NCBI GenBank assembly: GCA_025766275.1
Contig: JAFKAC010000076.1
Location: 227,889-291,888, forward strand
Direction: 5' to 3'
Source: Lactarius indigo
Taxonomy: Eukaryota; Basidiomycota; Agaricomycetes; Russulales; Russulaceae
Length of the DNA: 64,000 bases
The notes under the pieces are model-generated. The model saw only the letters and a list, made by a program, of their open reading frames with translations. It was not told where the DNA came from and did not search any database. Each line of letters starts with the position of its first letter. The stretch's first letter is position 1. This document shows positions 11,503-21,194 of the stretch, one piece after another. A program made the translations under genes and the position numbers.

Positions 11503-14500
11503 AGGGTCGACGTCCGCGTTGGCCAATGTATCCACATGATGGGCTTGCCAAGGCAAGGACGCGTAGATAAGAGCCGCTATTTTTCTGGGCGCGCCCGGGT
11601 TTAAGGAGTGGAATTCCTTAACCGCATCAGGGGCATGCGCTAGATTCTTAGCCGGTTCCCAAGTGTCCTCGCCCTCACTGTATCCTTTCCAGCGGACGAG
11701 GTATTTAAGAGTACGACCAAAGAGCCTAGAATCTCTAATGTGGTCAACTTCGTACTCTTCTTCTCCCTCGACCGTTACTGGATCGGGTGGTGGAGGCGTG
11801 AGCCCGTTAACTTTGTTTCCTCTATAAGGAGAGAGACGGTCTACATGAAATACATCATGGATCCGTAATGCAGGAGGGAGTGCAAGCTTGTAGTCGACAT
11901 CACTTATAACTTTAGTGACTTCAAATGGGCCTAGTTGCTTAGGTCCCAATTTGGACGACTGCTGATGTATCTTTATCTGCTTAGCTTGCAACCAGACTTT
12001 ATCCCCGACGTTAAAGGAGTATGGCTTAGTCCTTTGTTCAACGTCTGTCTGCATTCGCCTTTTACTTAGGCGTAGAGCCGCTTCTGCGTCCTTACGGGCG
12101 GAAACTAAGTGCTGAAGGCGCTTGTCGAGCAATGGAATACCCATGGGTCTACCAGCAGGAATAGTGAAGTCAGGTGTGAAACCGTATAGTAGCTCAAAGG
12201 GGGTGTGACCCGTGGCTGAGTTGAGTCTACTATTGACTACAAATTCTGCTGTAGGAAGCAGGTCTGCCCAATCATCCTGTCTCTTGCTAATGAACATGCG
12301 CAAGTATATTTCAACTTCTTGATTTTTGCGCTCAACCTGTCCATTAGCTTGAGGGTGATAGGCTGTAGTTAGACCTGCGTCTATTCCAAGTCGCTTGTAG
12401 AGGGCACGCATGCTTCGCGCTGCAAATTGGGGTCCTCTATCGCTTATAACTTTACGAGGAATCCCATGCAGGGGGAAGATCTGCTCAAAGTAGATGGATG
12501 CCACCCCATCAGCCGTAATCTGAGAAGTCACGGGAAACAGATGAATCTGTTTGGTATAATGATCTACGATGTTTAAGATCATATCCTTTCCACGTGACAT
12601 AGGCAGTGGACCGATTAGATCGATCCCAACTATCTGCCATGGTCCCTCAGGTACTTCTTGCGGCTGAATGGATGCTTTGGGGTGCAGATCTTTGCGATAT
12701 CTTTGGCATTGATCGCATCCTTCTACATATGAGGCAATGAAGCCTGACATGCGTGGCCACCAGTAATAGCGACTAACTAGCTCTATGGTTCCATTCTTTC
12801 CAGGGTGTCCGGTAGTGACCGAGTCGTGGCAAGACTTTACCACATCCCTGCGAAGGGTACGGTCGTTTGGGACATATAATTTACCCCGGTGGTAGACGAA
12901 ACCATCTTCTTCTTCCCACATTAAGACGCCATCGGTGAGAGCCTTAGGAGCGGTCTTGGATATGCTTTTAAGACCCTCGATTACTTCAGCTTCTCTAATA
13001 GATGCGAGCTTAATGCGACTCCCTAGGGAATCTATTTCAGGGACGAAGTGCGCTTTAGCGGCAGCTAGGAAGTGCTCAGGTTTCAATACCTGGACCTGGC
13101 GGTTATCTTCAGAGTCTCGGACTTGGTCCCGTGAGAAACGACTTAATGCATCGGCTTGCATGGATTCTCCTTTCTTATAAGTGATTTTGAAGGCGAACCG
13201 ACTTAGAAATAGGGCCCATCTAGCTTGGCGCCTATTTAAGTCTTTCATGGTTGCCCACCATTCCATGTTCTTATGGTCGGTGATCACTTCAAAAGAGATG
13301 CCTTCGAGGAAATGTCTCCAGTCCTCTAAGGCACGGATTAAGCCGAGCATTTCTCTGTCGTAAATCTCATAGTTGCGTTCTTCTTTGCTCATGGACTGTG
13401 AGCGATACGCAATGGGGTGCCAGAGACCGTCCGGATATTTCTGAGTTAAGATACCGCCAGTAGCAAATCCTGAAGCATCTACCTCGACTCTAGTTGGGAG
13501 GTTCGGATCGTAAACCTTAAGAATAGGTTCTTGTACGAAACGTTCCTTCAACAGGTTAAAGGCTTTCTGCTGTTCAGACTGCCATATCCAAGGAGTGTCT
13601 TTCTTAGTTAGGTCATGAAGGGGTTGGGCAATAGCCGCGAAATCCTTAATGAACCTCCTATAGAAATTGGCAAACCCGATGAATGCTCTTACTTCTTTGA
13701 GCGTAGTCGGGGTTGGCCACTCCTTTACTGCAGAGACCTTGCCAGGGTCCATCTGCACTTCTCCGGGACGGATAATCATCCCAAGATACTCCATTTCTTG
13801 CTTCTCAAAATCGCACTTCTCAGGCTTGAGATAAAGGTCGTATTGCTCTAACCGTGTTAACACCTCACGTACTATTTTGCGATGGTGTTTAAGGTTATTG
13901 CTATAGATGAGAATATCATCCATGTATACAGCGACCTCTCCTTGTGCGATAAGATCGGCAAATACGGCGTTCATTAAGGCTTGGAAAGTGGCGGGGCTAT
14001 TAGTCATGCCGAAATACATGACTTTCGGCTCATATAGACCCCTGTTGGTGACAATGGCACCTTTCCATTCATCACCTTCTTTGATGCGGATATTGTGGTA
14101 TCCCCACCGAACGTCGAATTTAGTGAAGTACTGAGCCCCCTTGAGCCTATTAATAATGTCGGCAGCGAGTGGAAGTGGATATCGGTTCTTAATGGTGATT
14201 TTGTTAAGACGCCGATAGTCTTGGACCAGACGGAGCTTGCCGTCCTTTTTCTTAATGAAGAATACAGGGGATGCCATAGGTGACTTAGATGGCACTAGAT
14301 ATCCTTTCCCTATATGTTCATCCAAGAATTTGTCCAATTCTACTTGCTCACTAGGCGACATGGGGTACGTCTTGACCTTCCAGTGTTTAACTGCATCTGG
14401 TTCAAGGTCTATGGCGTGGTCCCATGGCTGATGCTCAGGGAGTCTCTGGGATTCTTCCTCAGAGAAGACTTTTGCGAAGTCACGATAGTGCTCAGGGACC

Positions 14501-15171
14501 ATCTCTTCGAAGGTTTTCTTAGGTTTGGCAGTTATCGCTTTCTCGGCAATCTGCTGAGAGTACGTGAAACCAGCCAAACAGAAGACTTCGTCAGAGACCG
14601 TGTCCAACACTTTCTCCGCAAGGAGACGGCGGCGTTCCATTCGGTTCGCCATAATGCGCGTCACCTCTATCTCTATCTCCGGTGTGGCTATTTCAGCGCT
14701 GGAGTTGAGACGCATTGTGCCTTCCTGCCAATTTATGTGCGGGTTCCGGTGTCTAAGCCAGGGCAGTCCCAATATGACTCGTTCTGGGCCTAGTGAAGTG
14801 ACCATAAAGTCGAACTTCTCTGCACTAGGACCGACTTTGAGAACGAGTGTTACTTTATGGGTAATACTGCCGGCTTCATTGAGCATTCCATCGATATTGT
14901 ATAGGGTGATGGGATGCTCCAGCGGAGTTTGCAACATCTTGTGGCGGTCAGCGTACTTTTTGTCCAGGAACAACGAAGTTGCTCCGGAATCTACCATGGC
15001 TGCTACTTTTACAGTACGATGACGTCCTTGTAATTCAACAGAAATATGAAAATGAGATCTGCTATCTTTTGTTTCGGGAATGATACATGAAGAAAGCGCT
15101 GCATCAGAAATCATCACTTGCGGCGCTGCTACAAATTGTGGAGCAATCGGAACACTAATACTATTGTTCAT
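11500..15171 (-). CDS. pol: Gypsy pol polyprotein of element N (1,223 residues)
   Basis: An uninterrupted frame encodes the replication enzymes. Domains in order: aspartic protease with MVDSGATSLFL (about residues 60-70) and ILGLPWL, reverse transcriptase with VYMDD (about 415-420), RNase H with VEVDASGFATG (about 545), integrase with an HHCC zinc finger (about 785-840) and its catalytic core including the DRGPQF motif, and a C-terminal chromodomain (YEVDHIRDSRLF ... YLVRWKGYSEGEDTWEP, about 1130-1185). The chromodomain places it among chromoviruses; in that family it targets integration to marked chromatin. The ATG at 15171 is one possible start. The frame is open upstream to 15396, overlaps the gag end, and is -1 relative to gag, so translation as a Gag-Pol frameshift product is the alternative. 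No inactivating change seen. Confidence 0.96.
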   Translation of the reverse strand: MNNSISVPIAPQFVAAPQVMISDAALSSCIIPETKDSRSHFHISVELQGRHRTVKVAAMVDSGATSLFLDKKYADRHKMLQTPLEHPITLYNIDGMLNEAGSITHKVTLVLKVGPSAEKFDFMVTSLGPERVILGLPWLRHRNPHINWQEGTMRLNSSAEIATPEIEIEVTRIMANRMERRRLLAEKVLDTVSDEVFCLAGFTYSQQIAEKAITAKPKKTFEEMVPEHYRDFAKVFSEEESQRLPEHQPWDHAIDLEPDAVKHWKVKTYPMSPSEQVELDKFLDEHIGKGYLVPSKSPMASPVFFIKKKDGKLRLVQDYRRLNKITIKNRYPLPLAADIINRLKGAQYFTKFDVRWGYHNIRIKEGDEWKGAIVTNRGLYEPKVMYFGMTNSPATFQALMNAVFADLIAQGEVAVYMDDILIYSNNLKHHRKIVREVLTRLEQYDLYLKPEKCDFEKQEMEYLGMIIRPGEVQMDPGKVSAVKEWPTPTTLKEVRAFIGFANFYRRFIKDFAAIAQPLHDLTKKDTPWIWQSEQQKAFNLLKERFVQEPILKVYDPNLPTRVEVDASGFATGGILTQKYPDGLWHPIAYRSQSMSKEERNYEIYDREMLGLIRALEDWRHFLEGISFEVITDHKNMEWWATMKDLNRRQARWALFLSRFAFKITYKKGESMQADALSRFSRDQVRDSEDNRQVQVLKPEHFLAAAKAHFVPEIDSLGSRIKLASIREAEVIEGLKSISKTAPKALTDGVLMWEEEDGFVYHRGKLYVPNDRTLRRDVVKSCHDSVTTGHPGKNGTIELVSRYYWWPRMSGFIASYVEGCDQCQRYRKDLHPKASIQPQEVPEGPWQIVGIDLIGPLPMSRGKDMILNIVDHYTKQIHLFPVTSQITADGVASIYFEQIFPLHGIPRKVISDRGPQFAARSMRALYKRLGIDAGLTTAYHPQANGQVERKNQEVEIYLRMFISKRQDDWADLLPTAEFVVNSRLNSATGHTPFELLYGFTPDFTIPAGRPMGIPLLDKRLQHLVSARKDAEAALRLSKRRMQTDVEQRTKPYSFNVGDKVWLQAKQIKIHQQSSKLGPKQLGPFEVTKVISDVDYKLALPPALRIHDVFHVDRLSPYRGNKVNGLTPPPPDPVTVEGEEEYEVDHIRDSRLFGRTLKYLVRWKGYSEGEDTWEPAKNLAHAPDAVKEFHSLNPGAPRKIAALIYASLPWQAHHVDTLANADVDP

Positions 15172-15396
15172 CTCCGAGGCAGATGTAGATGTAGAATCAG
15201 AACAGGAAGCCGAGACATCACTACTATCAACTTTACAGGCAGAAACAGAATGGTACGTAGGAATTACAGATTGGTCCGAGTCCGAAACGAGGCGAGATCG
15301 TAGGCATATCTTACAACTACATGAAGCCGAGTCAGCCGTATCTGTTTTACAGGGGGAGTCCGCAGCTATGACTACCCCTGGATCTAAAAAACCGCC
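15172..15396 (-). CDS. N-terminal extension of the pol frame, gag-pol overlap (element N)
   Basis: About 75 codons upstream of the first pol ATG are open in the pol frame. They encode a low-complexity stretch rich in Ser, Asp, Cys and Val. The frame stops (TAA 15397-15399) 13 nt upstream of the gag stop. At the overlap the gag codons read GTT TTT TAG, a six-T run abutting the stop, which allows tRNA-Phe to slip back one base. Use in vivo is inferred. Confidence 0.5.
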
Positions 15397-16610
15397 TTAA
15401 GAGCGTTGATTTGCTCTTGTTGGGCTGTGAGCGCCGCCAATAACTTTGCCACGTCTGCCTGGGACGTATTGGCTTTGGGCGGTGCGGGCGTACTTGATTG
15501 GGCGGTGGAAGCCGCCGACTGACTGGAAGAAGGTTGAGAGGGGGTCTCCTCGCTACTGGCCGCAGCTTTCGCTTTGGCGGGTTTCCCCATAAACTTGAGC
15601 ATGCAGACGGGTGCCCTGTGTCCAACCTTTTGACAGTGGTGGCACACGTCGCGTTCGTGGTTTCCATCCTTCTTTGAGTGGTCCTTAGAACCACACCCGT
15701 AACACTTGCCTTGCATGTGTTTTTGATAGTCTTGCCGGGTCTTTCCGCCGGATGCGGGCTTGCTCGTGCCGGATCCCTGCTGACGTGATGCATCAACTTG
15801 CATCGCGTCTGGATCGGACGGCTTGCCTGCAGGCAAGATTGACTGGCTGGACGAACCGCCCTTCTTCTCCAAGTCCCTCTGCCTCAGTCGCTGATCCAGC
15901 GATTGTGAGACCTGCTTGAGGTCGTCGAAGTCGACGTGGGCCTTGTCCGTCAAGGCTAAAGCATCTTTTACGCGGTCCGAGAGACCGTCGTAGAAGCGGG
16001 TGCGGAGGTCTGCTTTTGACCATCCAGTCTGTCCAGAGTACTGTTCGAACACGGATCGGTACTCTGCAACCGATCCGTGGCCCTGTTTTGTCTTCTTCAG
16101 CTGCTCCCTCGCCGTCTCTGTAGTGTCGAGGGGCGAGAACCGTCGGTTGAACTCTTTGACGAACTCGTCCCAAGAGCTACCGAATGGGATGTTGTTAGAC
16201 TGAAGTTGTTCGAGGTAGGGGAGAGCCCATGACTTGGCTTCCCCTTCCATAAGGTTAAGAACCGCCATAATCCAGCGGTCTTCTGCCCGGAAGTACATGC
16301 CCTGGGCCGGGTCCCAGGTATTCATAGCGTCCTGCTGTGAGCCTGCCCAATTATGGAAGGCTGCAAGGAAGTGACGGGCATCTGTAGAGTTGCCTTTCCC
16401 ATCCCAGGCTTTGGGACGGGCCACTACTTCCTTGTGTTTAGGGCTGGGCTTGGCCGCGGTTGCTGAAACCTGTGCGGTCAAGTCCGTGACTTTCTGTGTT
16501 AATATGCCGACTACTTGGCCCAAGTCGCTTATTAGGCGCAAGCAGTCGTTGAGAGTTGGGGGCGGAGCAGGAGCTGTTGGTGTGGGGGGAGCGGCGGCGG
16601 TGGCGGACAT
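15384..16610 (-). CDS. gag: Gag of element N (408 residues from the first ATG)
   Basis: Encodes the structural protein of the virus-like particle. Features: a Pro/Ala-rich N terminus, a capsid-like region (about residues 60-230, with FNRRFSPLDTTETAREQL), and a zinc-binding tail (about 300-335) with a CYGCGSKDHSKKDG segment followed by a regular CHHCQKVGHRAPVC knuckle. The tail is Ala/Ser/Pro-rich and ends at TAG 15384-15386. The frame is open upstream to 16874 without an ATG and encodes a charged segment there (EENEWIKNFDDWEDFDEDEQ), so the first ATG may not be the true N terminus. Pol lies downstream in the -1 frame. Confidence 0.92.
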   Translation of the reverse strand: MSATAAAPPTPTAPAPPPTLNDCLRLISDLGQVVGILTQKVTDLTAQVSATAAKPSPKHKEVVARPKAWDGKGNSTDARHFLAAFHNWAGSQQDAMNTWDPAQGMYFRAEDRWIMAVLNLMEGEAKSWALPYLEQLQSNNIPFGSSWDEFVKEFNRRFSPLDTTETAREQLKKTKQGHGSVAEYRSVFEQYSGQTGWSKADLRTRFYDGLSDRVKDALALTDKAHVDFDDLKQVSQSLDQRLRQRDLEKKGGSSSQSILPAGKPSDPDAMQVDASRQQGSGTSKPASGGKTRQDYQKHMQGKCYGCGSKDHSKKDGNHERDVCHHCQKVGHRAPVCMLKFMGKPAKAKAAASSEETPSQPSSSQSAASTAQSSTPAPPKANTSQADVAKLLAALTAQQEQINALKAVF

Positions 16611-16746
16611 CCTATCTAACTCGTCTTGTCTCTTTCTTTCCTCGTACTTTTTGATCGACTCCCGTCTGTCTTCGATGAGGCGAAGCTGTTCGTCTTCGTC
16701 GAAGTCTTCCCAGTCGTCGAAGTTCTTGATCCACTCATTTTCTTCT

Positions 16747-17466
16747 TTAGAGAGGATCGTTCTGTACTTGGATGTTACTCCTGTGGGATACTGCGCTTGA
16801 GCTTGTGCTGCTCTCTGTTTCCCTTTGGGAGCTATTGTGGGAGTGGACGGATGGGGGAGGAGAAAGTTCGGGGACTAGAGCTGCCACGAAGGCGATCAGC
16901 TGAGGGACGGTGAAAGGGGTGCCTGCAACAAGGCCGAAGGCTCCGTGAAGTTCGAGAAGGGCGAAACGGAAATCTCTGTCATAATAGATGGCGCGGACGT
17001 ATGCTTCCGCGTCATTCTGTGGTTCGCCTTCTAGAGAGAACCTGTAGTGAACTTCTTCACCAGCAAAGACTTCTTGCTGATAGACTACAGGGGGTGCGTG
17101 GGGGTCGTCAACGAGTGTCTCGTTGGAGGAGGAATGCGCCGAGTGGTAGGAATGCTCCGAAGCTACTGTTGGAGTTGGGGATGCAAATCGGGGTGAAGGG
17201 ATTGGGTCAGAGGACGATTGACCGGCTCCCTGAACGTGTAGCGATGCCGAAGCAGAGGCTAAGTTTGGAGTGAAATAGGATCGTGGGGGTGACGGGGGCG
17301 CTGGGACAGGGAGTATTGTTTCCTGTCTCCTCCAGAAGATACGTCGAAGACGTTGACGAACGTTCGCAAATATGCGAGGCAGTTTGAAAAAGAGGAAGGT
17401 GGTAATATGTGACGACGTGTTACGATGACCGCGAAACGCTAAGTCGAAGGTGAATGGAGAGTCCGA
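16747..17466 (-). CDS. Open frame upstream of gag, element N (no ATG)
   Basis: A frame of about 239 codons runs from after the TGA at 17467-17469 to TAA 16747-16749. Its last 40 codons overlap the upstream extension of gag in another frame. It has no in-frame ATG. Mid-frame it encodes a plausible globular segment (YQQEVFAGEEVHYRFSLEG, then DAEAYVRAIYYDRDFRF). Shifting frame at the five-G run 16853-16857 (C5 on the coding strand) would join it smoothly to the gag-frame extension, so it may be the true gag N terminus with a 1-nt indel, or a spliced or recoded leader. Basidiomycete gypsy Gag proteins often have a long N-terminal region, which favours the first reading. Confidence 0.45.
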   Translation of the reverse strand, partial: SDSPFTFDLAFRGHRNTSSHITTFLFFKLPRIFANVRQRLRRIFWRRQETILPVPAPPSPPRSYFTPNLASASASLHVQGAGQSSSDPIPSPRFASPTPTVASEHSYHSAHSSSNETLVDDPHAPPVVYQQEVFAGEEVHYRFSLEGEPQNDAEAYVRAIYYDRDFRFALLELHGAFGLVAGTPFTVPQLIAFVAALVPELSPPPSVHSHNSSQRETESSTSSSAVSHRSNIQVQNDPL

Positions 17467-17944
17467 TCAAGCAAGACCAATACACAGTGGTGTTTCACAC
17501 TGCGCGAGGCTGCGGCGATAACGGAACACTCAGGAATGGGGTAATGGGTTTGTGCAAGAACACAAGGCTGTCTGCCGCAGTCTCCTCAACCTATTGGCTG
17601 CCTCTCACGCCGAAGCGCTCTCAAACTTTTCTGTTTACTTCGTGTACAGCTGTCGCAGGCTAGGCCTGGAAGGCTTCTCTTCCACTTGCAGCTTATCTGG
17701 CGTGGTGACCAGTTCTGCAAGCAGTACCCAAACGTTCTACTGATGACCAGATAGAACGCCTATAGGCAAGCACAATCTATGCTGACTTTACGGACAATAG
17801 AGTTGTACCAAGATAGCGCAGATTCTGCGTACGAAGGTCCACAGGCAAAGAATGAGGTGTGTGACACAAGGGACTTGTGGTCGTCAACCACCTAGAAAGG
17901 AAGATAGAAACGCCGGTAAGAATGAAGGGGCGTGTGAAGAAAGG

Positions 17945-17954
17945 AACTTGTCCT
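17945..17954 (-). other. Predicted self-priming primer-binding site of element N
   Basis: Two bases inside the 5' LTR (- strand), the sequence AGGACAAGTT is complementary to AACTTGTCCT at the expected 5' end of the element RNA, about 35 nt downstream of the LTR TATA box. I see no match to a generic tRNA 3' end (TGG...). This is the Tf1/sushi arrangement, where the RNA folds back and primes itself. Confidence 0.6.
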
Positions 17955-17956
17955 AA

Positions 17957-18727
17957 TGTAGCGGTATGACTTATCGCGACAACTAGACCAAGCAAAGTGT
18001 AAGTGAACTGACACGGTACACACTCAAGCCTAGCGCGGAGACAAGTCACGCGCCGAACGTACAGGCACAGCGGAGGGTAGACACACGTGAGGACTTTATA
18101 CAAGTCCAAAGGTCAGGTGATCACGCTGTGGCACGCTGAGTGGAGAACCAAGAGGACAAGTTAACATTGGAGAGGTAAGGGAAGTACAAGTGAATACGCA
18201 CCTGAGTGGAGAACCAAGAGGACAAGTTGGTTCCACTCAGGACGCTACATGAGGGTTTATATACTATGCTGCGGCTGAGTTCGAATTACTATAGAACCTT
18301 GTTACTAAAGGTAAGTGTAATAGTAATGAGTCAGACGCTGACGCGTCGTGTCTAATAATAGCGTTATCTATTGTGCTGACTGATGCACAGTCATTAACGC
18401 TGACAGAACGATGACGTGTCCTTATCTATGAGTCATAACCCTATACAACATAGTCTAGAACTATCTAGAACCTTCCCTGCTTATCGTCCAATGAGAAACT
18501 ACTGTACTAATGAGGAAGGTGCCCTACAGAGGTAGCTCCTAATAAGGATATTACTCTCCCAGGGTCACGTGCTTGTGGGTGCACATGTTGGCATCACGTG
18601 ACTAACCATCTTATCATATCTAATGATAAGGACTTGGATGTTTGACACAGCGTTGGAGTCTCATACCTCTACCAAATAAATCCGTAAAAATATGGAAAAA
18701 TAGGGCAAAAATAGAGCATCCGTGACA
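17957..18727 (-). repeat. 5' LTR of element N (771 bp)
   Basis: Near-identical to 10717-11487, with the same TATA box, 27-bp duplication and TG...CA ends. It is followed by the target duplication ATGAT at 18728-18732. Confidence 0.95.
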
Positions 18728-21149
18728 ATGATGAACTTCATATTCAGGGATATCATGGCTAAACACGAAGCATGCAGGACGATTATCAGGGTTTATATGG
18801 ACGACATTGGCATTGCTATGGGACTCAAGTATTCACTAAACGATCACATTGAAGCAGTCAAAGATGTCCTCCGTGTATCTGCGGAGCATGACCTCTATTA
18901 CAAACTCAAAAAATGCCTCTTCCACTCCCCGCGCATGGATTACCTGGGGGTAATCCTTGAAAAAGGGGTGACATGCATGGACCCCATCAAAATTTCTGGC
19001 ATCAAGGACTGGCCTACGCCAACCAAGGTCAAGGACGTCCGCTCCTTTCTCAGTTTTTGCAATTTTTACCGACCTTTCATACGAGGTTTTGCAACCAAAG
19101 CACGACCACTCAACAAACTCACACGTAAAGATACTGAATGGCACTGGGGAACCGAAGAAGAAAAGGCATTCCAAGACCTTAAGACCCTCGTCACCAGCGA
19201 ACCTGTCCTAGCACACCCCAATCTCACCCAACAGTTCAAGTTGGAAGTTGACGCGTCAGGTTTTACAACTGGAGCGGTCCTCCAACATAAAGCAGACGGC
19301 AAATGACACCCCATCAGCTACTACTCATCCACTCTCAATGAAGCCGAGTGAAACTACAACATCTACGACCTCAAACTCCTAGCAATTGTCAAGGCTTTTC
19401 ACCATTGGAGGCCTCTCCTGGCAGGCTCCCCCCACAAAATCAAGGTATTCTCCGATCATCTCAACCTGCAATACTGGAAATCGCCGCAGAAGATTAGTAG
19501 ACATGTTGCCAGGGAAGTACTCGAACTTTCCAAATACGACTTCAAAATTCACCATATCAAGGGAACTTCCAATGGATGCGCCGACGCACTGTCACAAAGA
19601 CCAGACTATGATCAAGGGGAAAATGACAATGAAGGGATAACGGTATTACCAGAAAGTGTCTTCATATGCGCCACCACTCTAGAAGAACCACGACATCCAC
19701 ACTGGAGACCAGAAATCCTGCCAGTAGAAATGACTCCAGAACACCCCATTTATGAACAGGACCCAGCTAAGTTAAAGTCTTGGGTCGACGCTCATAAACT
19801 AAAGGATATTGAAGGGACGTGGTACAAGGATGGACGTCGAGTAGTCACCGGTGGCATCCATGACAAGTGCACCATTATCGCAGCCCATCACAACTCCTGT
19901 ATACGGCCATCCAGGCATTAAACGCACCCTCCAACTTACAGAACGACATTACTGGTGGCCGCAAATGAAAGGCGATGTCACGGACTACGTTAAGGGGTGT
20001 GTGGAGTGCCAGCAGCACAAAGTCAATCTCCATCCCATCCAAGTGCCTCTGCAACCCATCTATCCCAAACCAGAAGCCCTGCCGTTCGAGACTATTGCAG
20101 TGGACTTTATCACCAAGCTCCCTATATCCTGTGGCTATGATTCCATCCTAACGGTAACGGATCACGACTGTACCAAAGCCACCATCTTCATTCCTTGCCA
20201 TGAGGAGATAACTGCCAAAGGAACAGCTGCTCTGTACGTATCCCACGTCTTTCCACGATTTGGACTCCCCTCACGTGTCATCAGCAATCGAGATCCTTGT
20301 TTTGCATCCAAATTCATGTGGGAGATATGCAAGATCCTTGGCATCAGCCAAAATATCTCAACTGCTTATCACCCCAGAACTGATGGCCAATCGGAACAAA
20401 CAAATCAGTGGCTGGAACAATATCTCCGCTTTTGGGTAAATGAATGACAAGACAATTGGGTTCGATATCTGCCCATGGCGGAATTCATGCATAACAATTG
20501 GCCGAATGAAACCATGCAGGAGTCTCCCTTCTTCCTCTTATCAGGGTTCAACCCTCATGCTGATTGGACCGATAGGCCATCTCCTATCCCACAGGTGTCA
20601 TTAAGGTTGGATCAATTCAAACAGGCGCGACAGCATGCCTTCTCCTGTATGTTCCAGGCACAACAGTCATGGGTCAAACACAAAGATACACCCAAATTCA
20701 AAGAAGGAGACCTTGTGTGGCTAGAGGGATGCCATCTGCGCACGCATCAGCCAACCGCAAAATTAGCTGCAAAACGACATGGACCATTTAAGGTCATTCA
20801 GGCGATGTCCCCTGTCAACTACCGCCTTGAACTTCCCATGCAGTGGAGCATCCATGACATCTTCCATATAGATCTTTTCACACCTTATCATGAAACACCC
20901 ATGCACGGACCAAACTACCAGCACCCACCACCAGATTTGGTCGACAACGAAGAAGAATATAAGGTTGAGAAGATTCTGGACTCTCGGTGGTTTGGCAGAA
21001 GATGTCAACTCCAGTACCTTGTCAAATGGAAGGGCTATCCGGACTTGGACAACCAGTGGGTCGATAAGGATGATGTCTTTGCCAACCAAGCCATTCAGGA
21101 CTTCAAAGCTCTAAACCCCGATCAAGAAACACATATAAGGGCGACTTGA
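18728..21149 (+). pseudogene. Ty3/gypsy pol, 3' part (copy B): RT palm, RNase H, integrase, chromodomain
   Basis: Continues the RT broken at 10716. It holds the YMDD box (about 18796-18807), RNase H (LEVDASGF near 19241), the integrase zinc region with HPGIKRTLQL and CVECQQHK (19907-20020), the integrase core with AYHPRTDGQSEQ (about 20363-20398), and a chromodomain (EEEYKVEKILDS ... YLVKWKGYPDLDNQW, about 20950-21060). Stops at 19304-19306, near 19349 and near 20446 are TGA at sites where copy A keeps CGA. A reading-frame change occurs near 19890-19900. The pol frame closes with TGA about 45 bp before the ORF3 ATG. Confidence 0.93.
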
Positions 21150-21194
21150 TGCTGCGCTAAGTCCTCACTACCCACTCCTATCTCCCATCATCTC

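Larger units (their letters stand above)
10717..18727 (-). mobile_element. Nearly intact Ty3/gypsy chromovirus, element N, nested in copy B
   Basis: An 8.0-kb element on the - strand with 771-bp LTRs at both ends, TG...CA termini, a 5-bp target duplication, a polypurine tract, a primer site, gag and a complete 1,223-codon pol frame. By eye the two LTRs differ at three positions, all CpG versus TpG/CpA and all near 11431-11480 / 18683-18717, so insertion is recent relative to the surrounding copies. There is no third ORF: the pol stop lies within the polypurine tract. The family differs from that of copies A/B/D in LTR sequence and in gag. Confidence 0.95.

Noticed and set aside
15080..15400. 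Open + strand frame opposite the gag-pol junction
   Set aside because: It mirrors the Ser/Asp-rich pol extension on the other strand and has no recognisable product.
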